64,000 bases of DNA, taken from assembly GCF_041296385.1 (NCBI RefSeq), contig NC_091023.1, positions 23,127,924 to 23,191,923 of the forward strand, given 5' to 3'. Shown in pieces: positions 55,781-64,000 of this stretch. The first letter of the stretch is position 1, and each line of letters opens with the position of its first letter. The DNA is from Aphelocoma coerulescens. Lineage: Eukaryota > Chordata > Aves > Passeriformes > Corvidae. Under the pieces are notes generated by a model. That model did no database searches, was not told the DNA's origin, and saw only the letters and a program-made list of their open reading frames with translations. The position numbers and the translations under genes are program-made.

Positions 55781-55860
55781 TCGGACAATAGCCATTATCT
55801 GAGCTAACAGGTCAATGTCACAGATAACGGGCCGCTGAGACGAATCCATCAGCATCTCCT
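55781..55860. promoter_or_regulatory. Inverted GATA-site pair and AGGTCA motif near the promoter
   Basis: TTATCT at 55795-55800 and AGATAA at 55822-55827 form an inverted pair of GATA-factor sites about 21 bp apart. Between them lies AGGTCAATGTCA at 55809-55820, a nuclear-receptor-like arrangement. The sequence is of mixed composition between a T run and a GC-rich stretch. MECOM is expressed in haematopoietic stem cells where GATA2 acts, so a GATA-bound promoter element is plausible. That is inference. Confidence 0.35.
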
Positions 55861-55963
55861 GTCACCCGGATTCTCGCCCTCCCCCCTGCTCTCCTTCCCC
55901 GGCCCCTCTTGGCCCCCCAGGGAAGAAAAATTGACTTTTAGTCTGAAAAATACATCTGCACTT

Positions 55964-55987
55964 AAAAAAAAAAAAAAAAAAAAAAAA
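55964..55987 (+). repeat. A24 homopolymer in the CpG island
   Basis: Twenty-four consecutive A just downstream of a short AT-rich segment. Part of the homopolymer series across the putative promoter. Confidence 0.9.
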
Positions 55988-56314
55988 GTGGGTGGCACTT
56001 CTGGATGGTGCAATAAAAGATACAGCTCAGCCCTCTTAATTTTTTTTTTCCCCTGCCCTCTTCCAAAAGCACATATACGAGGATCTCGCCGTAGTGAGCC
56101 CGGGCTGTTCCAAACTTTGCGGGCGTTTGCGGCTTTGCGGCGCAGTTGGATTTCGGGTCCGTTTGCAGCGCCGGGAGAGCCCCGAGCCGGGGGGGCTGCG
56201 CTGCCCCGCGGGAGGGAGAGGGAGCGGGCCCGGCCCCGCCGCCCCAGCCGGCAGGTAGAGCCCGGCCTCCCGCCGCTCCATTCATGGGATTCGTTACCAA
56301 AGAAATAAAGGGGG

Positions 56315-56421
56315 AAAAAAAAAAAAAAGAATCGTTTAGGAAGCGCCGGCAAACGGGGAGGTGGTTCAGCGGCACCAAACGGGGTCGTCGCGAAATTGGC
56401 CGGGAAAAAAAAAAAAAAAAA
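56315..56421 (+). repeat. A14 and A17 homopolymers in the CpG island
   Basis: A runs at 56315-56328 (14) and 56405-56421 (17) flank a 76-bp GC-rich segment. Confidence 0.9.
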
Positions 56422-56461
56422 GAAGTTGCATTTCATCAAAAATCGTTATTAATAACCAGAG

Positions 56462-56474
56462 TGACGCGATGACG
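56462..56474 (+). promoter_or_regulatory. Paired TGACG (CRE/ATF-like) half-sites
   Basis: The string TGACGCGATGACG holds two direct TGACG half-sites 3 bp apart, at the boundary where GC content rises sharply. TGACG is the core of CREB/ATF sites. Function is unproven. Confidence 0.3.
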
Positions 56475-56633
56475 GGAACAACTCGGGTAACGCGCCGGGC
56501 GCGCCGGCTCCCGGAGCGGCGGGAGCAGCCGTCGAGGCGAGCACGGCGCGGCTCCCGCTCGCCGCAGCCCCCGCTGCGGGGCGGCCGCGACGGCCGCTCC
56601 GGGCTGTGGGCACCGGGGCGAGCGGCGACGGCG

Positions 56634-56641
56634 AATAAATA
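56634..56641 (+). promoter_or_regulatory. TATA-like AATAAATA within the CpG island
   Basis: AATAAATA is the only TATA-like octamer I saw in the densest GC-rich part of the island, flanked on both sides by GCGGCGA-type sequence. It could place a start near 56665-56672. CpG-island promoters often lack TATA boxes, so this is a weak call. Confidence 0.25.
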
Positions 56642-57200
56642 GAGGCGAGCGGCGAGGGCCCGAGGCACAGCGCACCGCCGGCCCCGGGCGGGGGATGCGT
56701 CCGGGGGGGGCCGGCGGGGGCCGCCCCCGCGGGCTGCCGGTGAGCCCCCGCGGCGGGGCCGCTCCTCCGCGACCTGGCGGTGACCCCCGGGCGCGGGGCC
56801 GCTGTCGCTTTAAGCGCGCCGGGAGCGCCGCCGCCGCCGCCCCGGACGGGGGGGCCGGGGAGGAGGGGGGGGGGAAAGGCGGCCGGAGCGGCCGGGGCTG
56901 CCCCGCTTTAAAGAGACAGTGCCCGAAAGGGGAGCGGCGGGAGGGCACGGCCCGACGGGGTGGGCGGGGAGGGGGGGCGGAGAGGGCCGCGCCGGGCCGG
57001 GCCGGGCCGGGCGCTGCCCGGGGGTGCGGCGGGGAAGCAGCGCCGCGGGCAGGCTGCGGGCGTGGGGAGGGGGAGAGCCGCCCGCCCGTCCGCCCTCCCA
57101 CGCGCACTCACTTTTCTCCCATCCCCGGCGGAGAAGTGAAAGAAGTTTGTTTTGTTGAGCGGTGCGCGGTGGGGTTTGTTGTTGTTATTTTTCTTTTTCC

Positions 57201-57325
57201 TTTTTTTTTTTTTCCTCTTTCCTTTCCCTGAAGAGGCTTGTGTGGGTTTGGGGTGGGTTTTTTTTTCCCCCCTTCCTCCCCCTTCCCTGATAACTTTTTT
57301 CGCACACACCCCCCCCCCCCCCCCC
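57201..57325 (+). repeat. T-rich and C17 homopolymer stretch in the island
   Basis: A T run at 57201-57213, a T/C-rich stretch, then 17 consecutive C at 57309-57325 after CACACACC. The C run is G17 on the minus strand, capable of quadruplex or i-motif folding. It sits in or just upstream of the candidate exon 1. Confidence 0.9.
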
Positions 57326-57368
57326 AAAGCCAGCCGATAAGACCAGGAGGGGCCGAAAGGGGACGGTG

Positions 57369-57410
57369 ATGGCGAGCCGGCAGGAACCCGCCGAGCTCCG
57401 CCGCCGCTGA
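57369..57410 (+). other. uORF in candidate EVI1 exon 1 (13 codons plus stop)
   Basis: An ATG at 57369 opens a 13-codon frame (MASRQEPPAELRRR-like, Arg-rich at its end) that closes with TGA at 57408-57410. The context GTGATGG has G at -3 and G at +4, which is a favourable Kozak context. It matters only if transcription starts upstream of it. It is too short to call a protein gene and is best viewed as a candidate translational control element. Confidence 0.4.
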
Positions 57411-57458
57411 GCCCTCCGGGGCCGGCAGCCCCCGCCCGGGCCCCGCCGCCCCCCGCAC

Positions 57459-57530
57459 ATGGTGGAGCGCCCCGCGCCGCGTCCGCCGCTGCCCCGGACC
57501 CCGACGGCCGCGGCCTCCGCCCGTGTTTAA
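57459..57530 (+). other. uORF in candidate EVI1 exon 1 (23 codons plus stop)
   Basis: An ATG at 57459 in context CACATGG (C at -3, G at +4) opens a 23-codon frame rich in Pro, Arg and Ala that ends at TAA 57528-57530, upstream of the candidate donor. The composition simply reflects the GC-rich island, so coding function is not implied. A third ATG at 57538 gives a six-codon ORF ending at 57558. Confidence 0.35.
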
Positions 57531-57613
57531 CGCCGAGATGTTGCTTCCAGCCGCCTGAAGGATATTTGTCCCTGTCCCCCCTCCCTGTCCCCGCGGGCTC
57601 CCGGCGACACAAG

Positions 57614-59194
57614 GTAAGAGCGGCGAGCGCGGCGGCGGCGCTGCCACGGCCCCGCGGGACGGGGCCGCTTTGCCCCGTCAGTGCCGCCGCGCCGCCGGCC
57701 CCGGGGCAGACCCCAGACGCCGGGGAGTGCGGGTTGAGGCCCCCTTCCCTCCTTGGGGGTTTCTCTGAAAGGCAAAATTAAACATCCCCTTCCCAAGAGC
57801 AGCCGGAGGTGCGGGCGGCGGGGCAGCGTGCGCGCCCGCGGGGGCCGATCTCGCCTGGCGCGGCCGCGGGGCGCGTGGGTCTGCGGGGCTTGGGTGCCTC
57901 CGCACTGGGGCTGAGGTTTCCCACCGTCTTGTTTGGAGGTGGGGGGAAGAGCCGGGTGCGGCGGGGCGATGCTCGGCAGCCCCGCGGGCTGCGCGCACCC
58001 ACCGCACCCCCCACCCCACGGCCGGGCCCGATCCCGGCCCCGGGGGGCGTGGGGGTGACCGGGGCAGCCCCCGTGGGGACAGCGCGTCCCGCGGGGCGCG
58101 CTCAGGGACCGCCGAGAGCCCTAGCAGGGACTTTCGTGGGCTCCCGGTGACCGGGCACCGGCAACGCCGGCCCGGCCGCGGCTCCACGCGCTCCCCAGCG
58201 GGGCACAGCCTCCCTCGCCCTTCGCTTTTCCTTCGGGGCGTTTAAGGTTGTTTCCTTTATTTTGCTGGTGAAATGGGGTGGCTGCTGCCGGTGCCAAGCC
58301 GAAGAAGTTACAAGTTAGCAGTCAGCTCCCTGGGATGCTGTGGGAAGTTTGGGATAGGCCGATGGTAGAGCTTGCAGATAATGATATTCAGTCTGCTGTA
58401 ATGATTAGTAATTTGTCATAATATTAGAATACAACATCGTCTTTAGCTTGTCCACGAGCAGTCTCATTATATTTGTTTATTGTCTGCATAATTGGAACTA
58501 TTTATTGGTTTGTATTGAATACTGCCATGGTTTGCATGAGTGTTTACATTGTTTTTCATTTATTCTCTTTATTTTGACATAAGGAGTTCTATTATTTGCT
58601 TCGATTAAGGGGAGGGGTTTAAGTGTTGCACAGGACTGTTTGGGAAGTGTAATATTAAAACAAGATAAATAACGCTGCTAACCAGATAAAGTTTGGTTCA
58701 GAGCAACAAATACAAAAATTCTAAATGAGTGCTACAATCAATGTAAATCCTTAAACAAAACAGAAACCTTAAATGAAGCCAACACCACCGATTTTAATAT
58801 TTTTGTTATATTCCTGTCAGAGTCCTATTTAATTAAAATCATAATTTCAAACATAGTTATTGATGAATGCATAGAAAATCAGGTCCCTCTTAAATTAACA
58901 TAGTGTTTCGTTGCAATAATTAGACAACATTTCGATTACATGCAAATATTTGCCAAGACATTTTTCAGAGCATTTATTGTCTTTTTATTATTGTGTATGC
59001 ATTCTGACAGTTTCTAAAAAAAATCTCAGCAGGGAAACATACTTCTGAATAAATACACTATTATTGTTACTATTACTATTATTATTATTATTAATGTTAT
59101 TCACTTGTTTATCTGGAAACCTGTGATTTATCTTTTGATTAGAATACTCAGCCGGCAACAGAAAGATTTACTCTTTCGTATTTTTTTTTTTTAG
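57614..59194 (+). other. MECOM: Intron between EVI1 exon 1 and exon 2; AT-rich candidate conserved block 58370-59150
   Basis: The first 600 bp or so are still CpG island. From about 58.37 kb the composition switches abruptly to AT-rich, non-repetitive sequence dense in TAAT, ATTA, TTTAT and ATGCAAAT-like strings (for example TGCATAATTGG and ACATGCAAATATTTG). Apart from a short imperfect ATT microsatellite at 59060-59095 there is no repeat. Such repeat-free, homeodomain-motif-rich sequence beside a developmental promoter is typical of conserved noncoding elements. The acceptor for exon 2 ends the intron. Confidence 0.6.
59060..59095 (+). repeat. Imperfect (ATT)n microsatellite
   Basis: An interrupted run of ATT triplets (TATTGTTACTATTACTATTA and onward) about 100 bp upstream of the exon 2 acceptor. 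Length variation here would not be expected to touch the splice site. Confidence 0.8.
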
Positions 59195-59329
59195 ATCTTG
59201 GATGAGTTTTGCAATGTGAAGTTCTGCATAGATGCCAGTCAACCAGATGTAGGAAACTGGCTCAAATATATCAAGTTTGCTGGATGCTACAATCAGCACA
59301 ACCTTGTTGCATGTCAAATAAATGATCAG
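59195..59329 (+). CDS. MECOM: MECOM PR-domain exon (EVI1 exon 2), internal coding exon
   Basis: This 135-nt exon is read in phase 0 as 45 codons with no stop. It begins ILDEFCNVKFCIDASQPDVG and ends NQHNLVACQINDQ. It is preceded by a strong T-rich acceptor ending TTTTAG (AG at 59193-59194) and followed by donor CAG|GTACGT at 59330. From memory the segment is nearly identical to MECOM (PRDM3) and clearly closer to it than to PRDM16, whose equivalent reads more like VACSCDDQNLTMCQI. MECOM is a nuclear zinc-finger transcriptional regulator, and its long isoform carries an N-terminal SET-related PR domain reported to have H3K9 methyltransferase activity. This exon supplies the middle of that domain. 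In the short EVI1 isoform the same exon is 5' UTR. The frame contains no Met, which agrees with translation starting in a later exon. The neighbouring coding exons are outside the window. Confidence 0.97.
59202..59325 (+). other. MECOM: Cluster of three complete uORFs within MECOM exon 2, out of the PR frame
   Basis: Besides the PR reading frame, the exon contains three closed ATG-initiated ORFs in other frames: 59202-59219 (MSFAM), 59232-59252 (MPVNQM) and 59284-59325 (13 codons). A fourth ATG at 59322 stays open into the next exon. In a transcript started at the internal promoter, where this exon is 5' UTR, ribosomes would meet these before the EVI1 start codon. In the long transcript they are internal to the coding frame and irrelevant. 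Whether they are used is inference. Confidence 0.5.
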
Positions 59330-62300
59330 GTACGTGGTGCTCACTTTCTGGACTTACTTTTTTAAGGAACTTTAAGGTGTCAATGGCAAAAAATACCCCC
59401 AGCAATTCACAACAGCTTTTGGCCTGTTTGCTGTTATGGCAAAAGATAAGGTACAGATGGGAAATGCAGAATGGAATAATTTTGATTTTGGGCGACAGAA
59501 AATACGGATTTTCTTTTTTCCATATTGTTGTTCAATTCATAAATGATTTTTTTTGTCTAATATCTGATAAAATTCAGGACTACTGTCTAAAGGATACAAA
59601 GCCATTATGTGTTGATTTTGAATTAGGAGCATTTTCCGGCTCCTGTTGCAGTCCACTTGGATTGCTATGTTAAATCGTTGAGTTGGTTGGAAGCTGTAAC
59701 ATGAATTTAATGGAAAGAGTGGAGGGGAGGACACAAAAGTGATAGTGTTACTAGTGCATGTGAGGGGCTTTGGATTCAAATGCACATGTGCATGGATATT
59801 ATTGTGCCTTCCCATACACTTTGCTGGAACTCGTAGTACTTACATGCTGAATCAGGGTCTTCGGTCGTTTTCTTTTTATTTTCATTTGTTGCACTTAAAT
59901 CCACTCTTTGTTGGGCTGAAATATTATTTATCTTTGTGTGTTGGGAAAAGGGCTGGGATAGGCAGAGGAAGAATGCAGTGAAGCATTTTGTTTTCAATTA
60001 TGCTGATGAGTTATTAGGTGTTTTCTAAATCAGGGTTTGCTTTTGTCTGTGGATAACACAGGCCATTATGAAATATTTTAATGGGCAAAGTTAGGTTGAG
60101 GAAGCTTTGCTTCTTTAAAGTATCTGAAATAATGAAGTAACAACTGATTGTGAATTCTTGTTCCAGTTTAAACTTCGCTACCTGCAACGTAGGATTCAAT
60201 TCATTTAATCAGTGTTTCATTTTTCACCACTTAATTAACTGCATCAGGTGAATGTTAAAGATTATCTTTAGCTGATTTAATTGCCTTGACAGTATTGAAA
60301 GAAGAATCACAACCAGACACAAAGCTTCAATTAGAAATCATTCTTTCTAATCAAATTCCTTACGTGTAGGAAACGAATATGAGGGAGCCTACTATTTCCA
60401 GCCTAGTGCTACGTATTTCACTCGTGTGAGATAGCTGATTAAAACTGGGTTAAATAACTTTCTCAGAAACTACGAGAGAAGATCTTTTTAATTTCCAACT
60501 TCTACAGTTCAGCCCTGAGCACAGAGAGCATAGAACGAGCCAGCAGACCGAGAGATAATTTCTTTTTTATACAGCAGCTGGTTTAACTAAAGAAACCATG
60601 AGGGTTATTAGTAAAAGCAAGTTACGTTTTCCAAGTTGAAATATGCTTTGTGCTGAAAAGCAATGAATTCTCGCCATGCAGAGCATTTATGGAAGAGTGA
60701 TAGGAAAAGGAAACTATGCAGATTAATTGAAACACCAAATTTAAATATTTTACATTGAGTAGGAGCTGGTGTTGGTAGGAAAGATCAGAAGTGGAATAAC
60801 ATGCATTGGTCAAAGCAACTTACTGTCTTTGGGCCGGTGTTGGGGATCTGGAGCTGAAAGTGCAGGCGAGGCTGACCCATCAGCATCTCCCTCTGAACGC
60901 AGACACACACCCGCGCTTTGACGTTTTTGGAAGGAAAGCTATGGCGCTTTTAACTTTCTCTTTTTTTAGTGTTTACATTTCTGACATTTGGTAATGGTGG
61001 CTGTACTGCTGCCAATAATTCCCTTCATTCACTGGAGACTTGTTATTTATTTTGCACAGTATCATGCTGTTCATAATTCCATATTTTTATAGCTTTTTGT
61101 TGCTGAGATTTGCAAATTAAGATTTGGTTGTCTTTCAAGTAGCATGTTGTGATCTGGGTGCTGTCAGCAAGAGATTGTTGTTCATTTGGCTCTCTGGAAA
61201 TGCTGCACATTTACCCCCAAATCGTCCGTGTACTCCAACGTTTTATGACCAGAGCCTAAAAAGTTAATGCTAAAAATGTGCTCTCGAATCTTAAAGCAAG
61301 AAAGTCTCTCTAACAGCTCCTCCTTCTGCTTTCTTCTGGCACAAGCTCACCAGAGGTAATATAAAATATAATGGGAAGGCAAACTGGGAAATGGACGTTA
61401 CATGGCCAAAAGTGTGCGTGTACGAGGAGTGACAAATGCAAGTCAGGGCTGAGTGTGCACATATAGACTGTGTGGGGCTGGCTGGGGTCACTCGGCCTCG
61501 ATAGCTCCTGGAAAAATGGGGCAAAAAAAAGAAAAAGAAGGGAACAAAAAGGGAAAATAAAAATAAGGTGAAACTGAGGACGTGTGTCAGTGGTTGTAGC
61601 TAGAGCTGGAGGGCAGAGGCGATGCAGCCCAGCTGGTACAGGACACCCCAGCTCAGCTGGAGCCACAGCCAGTGCTGGCTGCAGGTGTGGGGGGACACCC
61701 CAGTTCTTCCTGCCTCCCCCAGGAACACAAAGCACCTCAGTAACCCTGGTTGCACAGGGAGCATCTCCGCTGCAGAGACACCTCTCACTCCCGAGCCACA
61801 GACACTCGATCAGCAGTAATTGTTCACCTCTAATTGCTTCAACTCATCTGTAAAATTCACAAGCAAACATTAGGCTGTACCTGAGAAGGTAAAAGATCCT
61901 GCCAGGGCTCCCAGCCTCATGCTGCCCACAAGTTTATACTACTAAATTCAAGCTTGACTGACAGACAGGTATGGTTCCCAGACTGCTCGAGGCAGGATTG
62001 AGATGAACTCAGGGCGGTGTGTAATCTGGTTGCTCTGCTATGTTCTACCTGCTGTATTTAACTAAAAGAGGGAAAGAAAAACACTTTTTTGTCATTTTCT
62101 CCCTTAGAGTTTTTTCAGAGACATACCACCCCACCCCCTGACTCACGGCTGAGGTTAGGTTTCATCACTTAGGATCAACTTTACAAAAGGCCTGGGCTCT
62201 TTCTTATGACTGTATAAATGAGCTTTGCTGAGATGAACAGCTCGATAATGGTGGGATGCAGTCAAAACATGCATGCTGGATGCAACTCATGTTTCATTTG

Positions 62301-64000
62301 ATTGCAGCTGGAGTAGGGTTTAAAAGCATTTTTTTACTTATTTTTTTTTTATTTCAAATGAGATTGATCTAGGATTTCTTTTTGCTGTCTTACTATTATC
62401 TCCTGTCATACCCAATCTAACCTGAACATATGTAATTTTAGGTGTATATCAATAATAAAATTCCACAAACAGGGCACTCAGTTTTTTTCTTTTCCCCAAT
62501 GAGACTACAGTGTGTGCAGAGCTGCAGAGAGTCTTGTCACTGCTCTTGCCCTGGAATGTGTTTTATTCAGCTCAGAGTCAATTTAGGATTCTAGAGCAGT
62601 TTCTACTAACTTGGATGACTCCTCTCTGTTATCATTAAATATCTATTAGTTCAACTTTTTAATGACTGCCGAATGATTGGCTCTGTTAGGGTTTCTGGCA
62701 GTGCTGTCAACCCAGTAAAAGCATTATTTTTAAAGATGTATGTTAATGGAAGTGCAGTTGCAAATCCAGCAGTGACTATGGCAGTGGCATGGCCAGGGGC
62801 TGTCACACATTCCAGGCTGAGATCACGGTCACCTTCAAACTACAATTTTTTTTTTTTTTAAAACTTTTTTATTTTTAGAAACGTTGTTGGTAGCTGTGGA
62901 AGTTAAAACCCCTGAATACTGTTTTTATCTTGCTCATTGCTTGCAGAGTCCTGACAGTGATACAGCCACATAGTGCTGTGAAACTGCCCTGAGCTTCCAG
63001 GTCTCTTTCCCCCCAAAAAAGCAGCTCTTGAAGAGTCTCCTTGGTTTATCCATGGAAAACTCAGAGTGACTCAAGATCACTTTACTGAGGTTTTAGATTG
63101 CTGTGCGTGCTGAAAGAGGTTTTTGGTGGGTTTTTATGTGTTTGTTTTGTTTCCTTGCCTTATACTCAAGTACATGCCGCTGCAAAGGGAGCAAAACCAG
63201 TAGTATCACACTCTTAACAACGTGCCCGATGTCAGTGATATAAACTTACAGAAGTGAACCTACTGCTGTAGGTTCCACCAGATCTGATCCCACCTTACAC
63301 GTTTTACAAACTTTTTTAATCTTCAGGCACAGCTTCATGTTTCAGGTTTTACGGCTGTGGCCCCCTGTCCACGGCGGGCAGGGGCTCCTTGCACAGCCAC
63401 CTGCAAAAGTTGTGTATTTAAGGAATAGTTTTGAGGCTTTGTTGTCAGAGAGTGAAATTAAGGTTTTGGCTGTTGTGGGTCGGGAGGGCACACACACGCT
63501 GAGCTCATACGGGGCCCTGTTCTGCCATGATTCTTCCTATGAGTTGTTGGTTATTAAGCAAATAAAGCTTAATCCAGCTCCCACTGAAAATCTGTCTCCA
63601 GTGGAGCAGGGATGTTTTAGCTTGGGGCTGGTGGAATGAGGAGCTGCTGCTCAGTGGTGATTTTCCACTTGCTGCAGTTAGAGCTGAGGCTGTGGGTGAA
63701 ATTCCTGCCTGGGCTTTATGACTGCCTGTGTTACCTGGAATTTGATGCACTGGTGGTGTTACCACTCTCAGCATTGGACTGTCTTGATGTGACCTAAAAT
63801 AAGCTGTTTAGAACCAAACCTAGAAAATAGTTGTTGCCATTTCTGTAAAGTGATGAGGTTCTTGTTGATGATTCATGGTTAATAGAAGTGATAAGGCATT
63901 TTTTGTGATGAGGGCTGTCAAATCCTACTCACCTGCTTGTTAAAGTATAGAGAATTATGGACAGCCACAGAGCCAGGACAAGACCGCACCTTGCTTGACA
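59330..64000 (+). other. MECOM: MECOM intron after EVI1 exon 2, running off the window
   Basis: The intron starts with donor GTACGT. I searched for the next PR-domain exon (residues like IFYRVVADIAPGEELLLF) and did not see it, so the intron is at least 4.67 kb. The part at 60.2-60.6 kb is repeat-free, motif-dense AT-rich sequence (CATCAGGTGAA, AAAGATTATCTTTAGC) that could be a conserved element. T runs occur near 62340 and 62847. Nothing else is supported. Confidence 0.7.

Larger units (their letters stand above)
57100..57613 (+). other. MECOM: Probable noncoding first exon of the short EVI1 transcript (5' boundary uncertain)
   Basis: A consensus splice donor, AAG|GTAAGAG, follows base 57613 inside the large CpG island and 1.58 kb upstream of the PR-domain exon. 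Known MECOM architecture has an internal promoter whose untranslated EVI1 exon 1 splices to exactly that exon, so this donor is the best candidate for the exon 1 end. No open frame continues across the junction as a plausible protein. The leader holds short ATG-initiated ORFs at 57369-57410, 57459-57530 and 57538-57558. The start coordinate is a guess, because no transcription start can be fixed from sequence. Human EVI1 has several alternative first exons, so other donors in the island, such as CAG|GTAGAG near 56254, may also be used. Confidence 0.55.
54700..58215 (+). promoter_or_regulatory. MECOM: Large CpG island, probable internal EVI1 promoter of MECOM
   Basis: GC and CpG content rise sharply at about 54.7 kb, peak between 56.5 and 58.2 kb, and fall abruptly at about 58.2 kb. 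The rest of the window is AT-rich and CpG-poor. The island contains GC-box-like runs (for example near 56970-56982), (GCCGG)n and GCGGGTGCGGT repeats, a TATA-like AATAAATA at 56634-56641, a pair of TGACG half-sites at 56462-56474, and the donor at 57613. Its position just 5' of the exon shared by MDS1-EVI1 and EVI1 transcripts matches the known alternative promoter that yields the PR-less EVI1 isoform. Transcription direction is inferred to be + from the exon orientation. The island is unusual in being broken by many long A, T and C homopolymers. Confidence 0.85.

Noticed and set aside
56436..57647. Long minus- and plus-strand frames across the CpG island (170 to 234 codons)
   Set aside because: They are Pro/Arg/Gly/Ala strings produced by GC-rich DNA with few stop codons, interrupted by Lys or Phe runs from homopolymers. 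No recognisable domain.
59195..59329. PRDM16 as the identity of the PR exon
   Set aside because: The FAGCYxQHNLVACQINDQ segment fits MECOM. The PRDM16 equivalent differs at many of these positions.
59330..64000. The next MECOM coding exon with the EVI1 start codon
   Set aside because: No frame resembling the remainder of the PR domain or the first zinc fingers was seen before the window ends.

Overview
This window is vertebrate nuclear DNA, almost certainly from a bird. Two degenerate CR1 LINE 3' ends carry the avian-style ATTCTATG-type octamer tail. Repeat content is otherwise very low. The only protein-coding sequence I can defend is a single internal exon, with consensus splice sites, that encodes part of a PR domain. 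Bacterial features, CRISPR arrays, operons and tRNA or rRNA genes are absent as far as I can see.

The locus is MECOM (MDS1-EVI1, PRDM3), read on the + strand. The exon at 59195-59329 encodes 45 residues (starting ILDEFCNVKF and ending VACQINDQ) that match the PR-domain segment of MECOM rather than its paralogue PRDM16. In MECOM this is the exon called EVI1 exon 2. It is coding in the long MDS1-EVI1 transcript and 5' untranslated in the short EVI1 transcript.

Layout: bases 1 to about 54.7 kb are intronic and intergenic-like sequence upstream of the internal EVI1 promoter, corresponding to the very long intron after the MDS1 exons. This part is AT-rich and TE-poor. It holds two CR1 scraps, a 230-bp polypyrimidine tract, small tandem repeats, an AGGTCA half-site cluster and a few local CpG-rich pockets. 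From about 54.7 to 58.2 kb lies a large CpG island, interrupted by long A, T and C runs. I interpret it as the EVI1 alternative promoter with noncoding exon 1, whose best donor is AAG|GTAAGAG after 57613. A short AT-rich intron (57614-59194) follows, then exon 2, then the start of the next intron, which runs off the end of the window. I did not see the next MECOM exon, which continues the PR domain and contains the EVI1 start codon.

How it works together: transcripts from far upstream splice into exon 2 and make the PR-domain protein. Transcripts from the CpG island splice exon 1 to the same exon 2, where the PR reading frame has no Met. The sequence shows up to three short upstream ORFs in exon 1 and three complete ones in exon 2, so the EVI1-type leader looks heavily uORF-loaded. 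I found no previously undescribed system of the kind hoped for. The most interesting points are this dual-use exon, the homopolymer-studded promoter island, and a few candidate regulatory clusters.
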